This document shows, piece by piece, positions 58,379 through 64,000 of a stretch of DNA of 64,000 bases; within the stretch, counting starts at the first letter, position 1; every line of letters starts with the position of its first letter. A program made the translations under genes and the position numbers. Origin of the DNA: Alloalcanivorax xenomutans (GTDB lineage: Bacteria; Pseudomonadota; Gammaproteobacteria; Pseudomonadales; Alcanivoracaceae); NCBI RefSeq assembly GCF_900217905.1, contig NZ_OBMO01000020.1, forward strand, positions 39,962-103,961. The letters are read 5' to 3'. The notes under the pieces were generated by a model. That model was given only the letters and a program-made list of their open reading frames with translations. It had not been told where the DNA came from and made no database searches.

Positions 58379-60625
58379 TCAGGGCACCCGAATGGTGATG
58401 CTCACCCCCAGCGTGCGCGGCTCGCCGACCAGAGCGCCATAATCTCCGCTGCCATTCACGGCAAACACACTGGTCAGGTAGTCTTGGTCGGTGAGGTTGC
58501 GGCCCCATAATTCCAGTTGCCAGCGAGGGGCGCGTATGCCGATGGCGCCATGGAGCAACTGGCGACTGTCCAGGCTGCTGCCCTGGCCCCGTTCGGTGGT
58601 GCCGTAATAGCCACTGCGATATTGCCAGGAGAGTCCGGCGTAGAATTCGCCACCCCGATCCAGCGGCCAGCTTCGTTGCAGCCCGGAAAAAGCGGTGTGA
58701 CGCGGGGCATTGGCCATCTGTTTGCCGCTCAGATCACAAAACAGCACACCGCTTTCCGGCGGGCAAGGCGCGTTGCGGAAGTCGACGTAACGAGCGTCGT
58801 TGTAAGCGACACCGAAAGTCCAGAGCAGATTGCCGGGCAGCATGGTACCTGCTTCCAACTCGGCGCCCCGTGAGCGTACTTTGTTGACGTTGATGATGTT
58901 GTTCATCTGCGGAATCAACGGTGACGAGTCCGGGTTATAAGTGAGAGCTTGATAGTCGCGGATAGTATTGTGATAAAGCACAACCCGCAGGTGATGCCTG
59001 GGCGCCGGCTGATAGTGCAGGCCGCTTTCCAGGCTCAGGCTGTGTTCCGCATTGAATGTGGGGCGGACGGCGCCACGAGTGTTTTCACCGTTGATCCCAC
59101 CGCTCTTGTAACCGCTGCTGGCGGTAACGAAGTACATCACCTCGTCATTGGGCATGAAGCGCAACTGCAGGCCGCCGTCGACGCTGTCGTCCTTGATGTC
59201 GTGGCGTCCCTGGACGGGTACGCCGAGAAGGGCCCGGCGCAGCGCTTCCAGTTCGGGCACCGGCGGGAGAGTGCGCAGCCCCTCGATCCGCTGGGACAGC
59301 GAGCCGCGTTTGCGGTCATGGCTGTAGCGCGCGATACCGGCGACGGTGAACGCTGGTGATATCACCCAGCTCAACTCACCAAGCAGTCCAAGGGTGGTGG
59401 CGCTTTCCTTGCCCGGTGCGCGAACGGTGGCGCCATCGAGTACCTCTGGCGGTAGCGGCTGGCCACCACTGAACCAGGCCGCCGCATTCTTGCCGTAACT
59501 CAGATCACGGTTGCGCTGATGGGACTGATGCAGATAGTAGGCGCCGAGTTGATAGCGGAAGGGGGCGGACAGGGCTCCGGAAAGCAGCAGTTCCTGACTC
59601 CACTGATGATGGTCCATGTCGGCACCGCCTGTCGGTGCGATGGCGAGATCGATACTGTCCAGGTCGTAGTAATTGGCATACTTCCAGTTCCGCCAGCCGC
59701 TGATACTGGCCAAGGTCAGGCGCGGGAACAGCGCCTGGCGCCACTGCACGGTGGCGGCGTTTTGCTCGATGCGACGGTGCTGGCCGCTGTCTTGCCACAC
59801 CGTGCGGGAAAACGGGGCGGGGGTTGGCAAGGGGTGGCCCAGTGCCGCCGCCCGTGCTTTCGAGGTCTGGCTGTAGTGGAGCGCGGAGTAGGCGCAGCAC
59901 CGTTCATCCCGCAGGCTGTGCTCAAGGATGAAACGAGCCTGGGTTTGGTTGTTGATACGCCACAGTAATTGGCCACGGACACCACGGTGATCCTGATTGT
60001 TGACGTTTTCATGCCGGGTTTTGTTGGTTTCCGCGCCGTCGCGCCGATGCTGATACGCGGCCAGCCGTCCGGCCAGCCGTCCCTGGATCAGCTCTTCATT
60101 GGCGATAATCTGGTGATGTTGAAGACGGTCGCTGCCGATAGTGGTGGAAAAGGCTGTGCCGCGATACCACTGTGGCGCGCGAGAGCGCAATTGAATCGCC
60201 CCGGCGCTGGTGGCCGGTCCTGGTCCGCTCAATAACGGGGTGCGGATCACGCTAACGGATTCCAGATCATAGAGTTGCGCGGGGAACAGAGACTGGCGGC
60301 CCAGATGAACACCATCCATGCTGATGCCGACACTGCCGCTCATGCCGTCGTTGAAACCGGTGGTGCCCAGGCCGCGGATGAAGATCCCGGTATAGCGGTT
60401 TTCCGGTTCGGTCAGCTGTAGGGAGGTGGCCCTCAACGGAAGGTCACCAGCATGGGCTGCCGGGCCATTGTGGAGGTCGTCGATGCCGAATGAGCTGGCG
60501 GATAAAGGGAGGATATCCGTTGGGGCATCTTCTTGTACCTGGATGGGCGGCAGCATGGTGGTGGCATAAACAGAGGGAATGGAACAAGCCAGTCCCAACA
60601 GCGTGGTAAGTTTTATCATGGGCAC
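58379..60625 (-). CDS. TonB-dependent outer-membrane receptor
   Basis: 748-residue receptor for TonB-driven uptake across the outer membrane. Signal peptide (about 1-21) is followed by a possible TonB box (PPIQVQED) and the plug domain (about 45-160) with GIFIRGLGTTGFNDGMSG and VSVIRTPLLSGPGPATSAGA. A 22-strand barrel ends in an aromatic-rich last strand (RTLGVSITIRVP). The start is taken as GTG at 60625 (AAGGA six bases upstream) with ATG at 60619 as the alternative. It lies 9 bp behind the histidine kinase gene on the same strand, so co-transcription is likely. Ligand unknown; adjacency to the biotin operon is convergent and not evidence. Confidence 0.93.
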   Translation of the reverse strand: MPMIKLTTLLGLACSIPSVYATTMLPPIQVQEDAPTDILPLSASSFGIDDLHNGPAAHAGDLPLRATSLQLTEPENRYTGIFIRGLGTTGFNDGMSGSVGISMDGVHLGRQSLFPAQLYDLESVSVIRTPLLSGPGPATSAGAIQLRSRAPQWYRGTAFSTTIGSDRLQHHQIIANEELIQGRLAGRLAAYQHRRDGAETNKTRHENVNNQDHRGVRGQLLWRINNQTQARFILEHSLRDERCCAYSALHYSQTSKARAAALGHPLPTPAPFSRTVWQDSGQHRRIEQNAATVQWRQALFPRLTLASISGWRNWKYANYYDLDSIDLAIAPTGGADMDHHQWSQELLLSGALSAPFRYQLGAYYLHQSHQRNRDLSYGKNAAAWFSGGQPLPPEVLDGATVRAPGKESATTLGLLGELSWVISPAFTVAGIARYSHDRKRGSLSQRIEGLRTLPPVPELEALRRALLGVPVQGRHDIKDDSVDGGLQLRFMPNDEVMYFVTASSGYKSGGINGENTRGAVRPTFNAEHSLSLESGLHYQPAPRHHLRVVLYHNTIRDYQALTYNPDSSPLIPQMNNIINVNKVRSRGAELEAGTMLPGNLLWTFGVAYNDARYVDFRNAPCPPESGVLFCDLSGKQMANAPRHTAFSGLQRSWPLDRGGEFYAGLSWQYRSGYYGTTERGQGSSLDSRQLLHGAIGIRAPRWQLELWGRNLTDQDYLTSVFAVNGSGDYGALVGEPRTLGVSITIRVP

Positions 60626-60634
60626 GTTTGGTCC

Positions 60635-62674
60635 TTATTGTTTTTCGACGTTCCTGGGCAACCTGATCCAGGCAATGGTGCCGTTGCCGTACTCCTGCGC
60701 CCGAAAGCCGGTCCGGCCGCCATGACGAACGATGATTTCCCGGCAGATATGAAGGCCGAGTCCGGAGCCGGCGGCCTTGGTTTCGTTGGGAGCGCGGTAG
60801 TACCGTTCAAAGATCTTCGTTTTCTCCTGTTCGGAAATGCCTGGCCCCTGATCCTCAACCCGGAGTTCCAATCCATTGGTCGTTTCGCTCAGTCTCACGA
60901 TGACCGGGGTATCGGGCGGGGAATATTTCAGCGCATTGGTGACCAGATTGTGAATGGCGACGGCGATCATTTCCGGATCCACCAGGGCTGGCACCGGTAG
61001 GGATGGCAGATCCAGGTGAATGCGTTTGTTGTCGCCTGGTGGGTAGCGGTCGAACAGTAAATCAACAAGGTCGCAGTGACGCAGATTCAGTTTTAGTGGC
61101 GAGTGTAGCCGGTCCCGGGCCAGCAGGTTGTCGAGCAAATCGATGATTTGCCGTGTGTTGCGCTGGATACGAGCCAGTCGCTGCTGCGCGGTGTCATTGC
61201 TTTCGGGTGTTTCCCGGCGCAATGAGTCGCTGGCGGTGCTGATAACCGCCAGCGGGTTGCGTATTTCATGGGCGAGCATGGCAGTGTATTGGCGCTGGTC
61301 ATAAAGAGCGCGCTGTTCCCGCTCCAGGCTTTCCTGAAGCCGATGTTGGGCCTGGCTTCGTTCGATGGCTTCGCGGTGCAGCTTGTTGTTACTCTCTTTC
61401 AATTCACGGGTGCGCTCGAGTACCCGGCTTTCAAGGACTCGTTCGGCGCCGCGGGAAGCTTCCAGCGCAGCTCGAAGTGCTCGGTGACGATGCCGTTCGG
61501 AGCGCTCGGCGCGCCGGGCCAATGCCCAATTAAGCAGAATCAGATGTATGATCGTGGCGATATTGGGGAGGTGATTGAAGAGCGCATTACCCGGAAGCAT
61601 CTCCATATTATTGGCGGTAATAACGATGAAGCTGAGCGCCAGTGGTAAAAAGGCGATGGCGTAAAGCCGTACACCGCGGTGATGGAAGAGCGCATGTAAT
61701 ATCATCAAGGGGAAAATAATGATCGCTGCCAAAGTGTGCCAGCGTATCAGTCGCATTGGATCTATATATTGTGGATCAAGAATGGCTCCCACGGCACCAA
61801 TAAAACCGAGGCTGATAATCAGTAAGTAGCCAATTCTATATAGCCTTGGATAGTAAAGCCGGGTACGAAAGGCCTGTAAAACGAAAGAAATCAGCAAGCT
61901 GGCGCTGGTGGCGTAAAGTAAAATCAAAGCTGGCCGATAGAACCCGAAGAGTCCGGGGAAAATCTGCATTATGTAGCCGTCGACCAATGAAGCAAAACCG
62001 GCGATGGAAAATAGCGCCAAGGCGTAGCGAAGATACAATGGGTCTCGCAGTCGGTGCCAGAAGGACAGGTTGAGCACCGCGACCAGAAACAGCATGCCAA
62101 GATAAAGGCCAAAACCACCGTATTCCATGGCGATAAAGCCGGGAATGGCGTTCTGCTCCATTACTGTCAGATTGACGGCGCCACGACGCCCCTCGATGGC
62201 CAGATAGTACTCGCTTGTGGAGTCAGCAACGGGAGACAGGAGGAAGGCGGCCCCTCGATAGGAGATATCGTTGCCAAGGGTGTTGCGAGAGGGAGCGTGA
62301 GTCTGTTCTCGGATGCCATCACGGGTGTGCTCATACAAGGTGACACTATTCAGGTAGGCGGGGAGTACGAAAAGCCCCCAGTGGGGAGGGCTATTGGGAT
62401 CTCGCCGCAGGCAGAGCCTGAGCCACAGCGTCCTTCCATAATCGACATGAAGGCGGTCGCCAGGGATCGCCTTGAAGGCCTCCGGCGGTAGCGCGGTGAC
62501 ATCATTGAGCGTGAGCGGCTGGTATTCAACGGCCACCTGCCGTAACCCGGGTGCTAATGTGTCCGTATTCAGGGTTTCATTGTTTTCCAGTAAGACGCCT
62601 GTACAGGAGGCTGACTGGGCCATCTGCGCCATCACCAGCAGGACGAAAAAGGAAAAGAACTGAAAAATACGCAT
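60635..62674 (-). CDS. Sensor histidine kinase with 7TMR-DISM sensor
   Basis: 679-residue inner-membrane kinase. Signal-like N-terminus (1-22), periplasmic DISMED2 beta domain (about 30-170, likely carbohydrate or ligand binding), seven membrane helices (about 185-385), coiled coil (about 385-460). HisKA follows with His469 in AMLAHEIRNPLAVIS, then an HATPase with HNLVTNALKYSPP, DQGPGISEQEK and GSGLGLHICREI. All catalytic boxes are intact. Diverges from the response regulator 97 bp away and precedes the TonB receptor by 9 bp, forming a sensing and uptake module. The DNA of this block uses visibly less GC at silent positions in the 7TM part than neighbouring genes. Confidence 0.93.
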   Translation of the reverse strand: MRIFQFFSFFVLLVMAQMAQSASCTGVLLENNETLNTDTLAPGLRQVAVEYQPLTLNDVTALPPEAFKAIPGDRLHVDYGRTLWLRLCLRRDPNSPPHWGLFVLPAYLNSVTLYEHTRDGIREQTHAPSRNTLGNDISYRGAAFLLSPVADSTSEYYLAIEGRRGAVNLTVMEQNAIPGFIAMEYGGFGLYLGMLFLVAVLNLSFWHRLRDPLYLRYALALFSIAGFASLVDGYIMQIFPGLFGFYRPALILLYATSASLLISFVLQAFRTRLYYPRLYRIGYLLIISLGFIGAVGAILDPQYIDPMRLIRWHTLAAIIIFPLMILHALFHHRGVRLYAIAFLPLALSFIVITANNMEMLPGNALFNHLPNIATIIHLILLNWALARRAERSERHRHRALRAALEASRGAERVLESRVLERTRELKESNNKLHREAIERSQAQHRLQESLEREQRALYDQRQYTAMLAHEIRNPLAVISTASDSLRRETPESNDTAQQRLARIQRNTRQIIDLLDNLLARDRLHSPLKLNLRHCDLVDLLFDRYPPGDNKRIHLDLPSLPVPALVDPEMIAVAIHNLVTNALKYSPPDTPVIVRLSETTNGLELRVEDQGPGISEQEKTKIFERYYRAPNETKAAGSGLGLHICREIIVRHGGRTGFRAQEYGNGTIAWIRLPRNVEKQ

Positions 62675-62771
62675 AGGCCGAGTGTCATTGTATCGGGGTT
62701 TTCGTGAAGATGAGGCACACGGCTATATTATACGCTTCAGAACCAGCCGCTTTGCGAGGAGGGGGCGGTCC

Positions 62772-63458
62772 ATGATCGGGGAAGGAATTGACGTTTGCAT
62801 CGTCGAGGATAACGATGATCTGCGTGAAGAGATGGCCTGTGCATTGAGTCAGCAGGGGTTTGCGGTAAGAGCTTTTGCCGATGCTCGGGGGCTGTACGCT
62901 GGTCTGCTTCAAGAGCCAACCAGCCTGCTGGTCCTGGACCTGGGTCTGCCTGACGAAGATGGCCGGGCGGTGATGGCGCGTATTATCGATATGATGCCGG
63001 TCGGCATCGTCATCTGTTCCGCCAGAACCGCTGTGGAGGAGCGCATCGATAGCATGATTGCCGGGGCTGACGCTTATCTGGTTAAGCCGGTAAATGTCGA
63101 TGAACTTGCGGCGACGTTGGTCAGTGTTCATCGGCGCATGACAAGCCAGAGCGGGAGTGCTCCGCGGAAGCCGCGATGGACGCTTGAAGATGATGGCTGG
63201 ACGTTGTGCAGCCCGAAAGGCAAGAAGGTGCCGCTCACGGGTTCTGAAAGTACCGTTTTGGTGTTGTTGTTCGCCAACACAGGCAAGCCGGTTCCGCGCG
63301 AACGGCTTATCGAGGCCCTGGGGCACGATAGTGACTATTTTCTGGATCATCGCCTGGATATGCTGTTCAGCCGTTTGCGCAGGAAAGTACGAGAGTCCGC
63401 CGCGGAAAGACTGCCGTTGCGTGCTGTCAGAGGAGTTGGATTCATTGTAAGCCCTTGA
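62772..63458 (+). CDS. OmpR-type response regulator
   Basis: 228 residues from the ATG at 62772; an upstream frame to 62682 has no family match and covers the promoter gap. Receiver domain (about 5-120): acidic Glu12-Asp13, phospho-acceptor Asp56 in LLVLDLGLPDEDG, conserved Lys in YLVKPVNV. Winged-helix domain (about 135-228): VPLTGSESTVLVLLF, DHRLDMLFSRLRRKV, LRAVRGVGFIVSP. Partner of the divergent kinase. Likely target is the kinase-receptor transcript and its own gene, because they share the 97-bp gap (inference). Confidence 0.92.
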   Translation: MIGEGIDVCIVEDNDDLREEMACALSQQGFAVRAFADARGLYAGLLQEPTSLLVLDLGLPDEDGRAVMARIIDMMPVGIVICSARTAVEERIDSMIAGADAYLVKPVNVDELAATLVSVHRRMTSQSGSAPRKPRWTLEDDGWTLCSPKGKKVPLTGSESTVLVLLFANTGKPVPRERLIEALGHDSDYFLDHRLDMLFSRLRRKVRESAAERLPLRAVRGVGFIVSP

Positions 63459-63512
63459 AGTGCGAAATAGGCGAAGTGACGGTACTGCGGGTGGCGGCGA
63501 TGAACTGGCGCC

Positions 63513-63541
63513 AATAAAAAAGGGTGCCGTTTAGGCACCCT
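63513..63541 (-). terminator. Hairpin terminator, best oriented leftward
   Basis: AGGGTGCC at 63521-63528 and GGCACCCT at 63534-63541 around GTTTA. Read on the minus strand the stem is followed by a run of T (63521 to 63516), a good Rho-independent terminator. On the plus strand it is followed by C-rich sequence, so it serves the regulator gene poorly. It implies a leftward transcript from the right. Confidence 0.6.
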
Positions 63542-63921
63542 GTCCCCCCTTTCCTCCTTGACTATTCGTTGTCACCCCGGCAGCGCTGTATCCGTTAAAA
63601 AAAGACGGCCATCATTAGCTATATGGGCCTGCTTAAATGCCGCCCCTTCTATATTGCTACAGTCATCTTTATTGACGTCGTTACCCCATGGTTACCATTA
63701 TTTCTACTGTCTCCGGCGACGGAATGGGGTGAATAGGGGCGCCAGCCCGAAAAATAATCCAGAACATAAAGAAAGCGTCAAGGAAAAGCGCTTTCGTCAT
63801 CCATGATTAGTATGCACTGCAACGGATATCAATGCATGAAACCGTAAATGAAGTAGGGCGATGGTTCCCTCACGAATTATTGCCAAACTAACCTGAAACT
63901 CACGTTGTAAACATCCCTGTT
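63542..63921. other. AT-richer gene-poor stretch
   Basis: 380 bp without a convincing gene. Base composition is visibly lower in GC than the rest of the window. One open frame at 63558-63806 (+) encodes 82 residues without recognisable features or a ribosome site and is not called. The stretch separates the regulator's terminator from the apparent transposase end and may be mobile-element flank. Confidence 0.5.
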
Positions 63922-64000
63922 TCAGTTGCACCGTTGATTAGAGTTCTCCGCCCGTTTGTGTTTCGCCAGGTATTCCCATGGTGTCAGATCTTCCAGTGAA
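63922..64000 (-). CDS. IS3-type transposase C-terminus, partial at window edge
   Basis: Minus strand from the right edge reads 25 residues, beginning SLEDLTPWEYLAKHKRAENS, to a TGA at 63924-63922. The pattern S-L-x-x-L-T-P-x-E-Y is the usual end of the rve integrase domain of IS3-family OrfB proteins. The rest of the gene lies off the window, so completeness cannot be judged. The element's end would be in the ~40 bases downstream (63880-63921), but its terminal repeat cannot be defined without the other end. Confidence 0.5.
   Translation of the reverse strand, partial: SLEDLTPWEYLAKHKRAENSNQRCN

Noticed and set aside
58379..60625. TonB receptor as a biotin transporter
   Set aside because: It is convergent with the biotin operon, has no BirA site and pairs with the kinase gene instead.
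63558..63806. 82-codon plus-strand frame right of the regulator
   Set aside because: No ribosome site, domain, signal peptide or homologue I recognise; composition unlike the neighbouring genes.

Overview
The window is a continuous, gene-dense piece of a GC-rich gammaproteobacterial chromosome. It carries type IV pilus alignment and secretin genes, an AlgZ/AlgR-type two-component pair beside haem genes, Pqi/MCE envelope transport genes and a bioB-F-H-C-D operon. Gene content and order match what I recall of Pseudomonas and its marine relatives; Alcanivorax/Alloalcanivorax is my best guess. That placement is inference, since no 16S or other marker gene is present.

Left part (1-12.1 kb): argH (cut by the left edge) diverges from algZ-algR. 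A 264-bp palindromic MITE-like element sits between them and ends five bases before the algZ start. A Fic-protein gene with its own array of phased TGTCGATA sites follows, then the haem block hemC-hemD-hemX-hemY. The pqiA-pqiB-pqiC operon runs on the opposite strand.

12.2-26.6 kb, mostly minus strand: a ferredoxin-type reductase, a methyltransferase-MAPEG pair, ilvD, hslVU behind a heat-shock-like promoter, an FtsN-like SPOR protein, argS, an EmrB/EmrA drug-efflux pair and priA. A small lipoprotein gene is the only plus-strand gene here.

26.7-49.6 kb: rpmE, malic enzyme (behind a perfect 12-bp-arm inverted repeat), two tandem membrane-anchored DKNYY-repeat proteins, ponA (PBP1A), then the long block pilM-N-O-P-Q-aroK-aroB-damX-like-gltB-gltD-hemE. 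The core order (hslU, hslV, SPOR gene, argS, priA, rpmE, malic enzyme, ponA, pilMNOPQ, aroKB, damX, gltBD, hemE) is a conserved pseudomonad arrangement as I recall it. The emrBA pair and the DKNYY pair look like lineage-specific insertions into it.

49.9-58.3 kb: a hotdog thioesterase with phhB, an acyl-CoA dehydrogenase, a 2-phosphosulfolactate phosphatase homologue, comF, and divergently bioB-bioF-bioH-bioC-bioD behind a BirA-type operator.

58.4-64 kb: a TonB-dependent receptor co-directional with and 9 bp behind a 7TMR-DISM histidine kinase, a divergent OmpR-type regulator, an AT-richer gene-poor stretch, and the 3' end of an apparent IS3-type transposase at the right edge. Several intergenic regions carry REP-like palindromes. 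I saw no tRNA, rRNA or CRISPR array. The best candidates for something undescribed are the kinase/receptor/regulator module, the Fic gene with its phased operators, the DKNYY pair, and the interleaved-repeat element at algZ.
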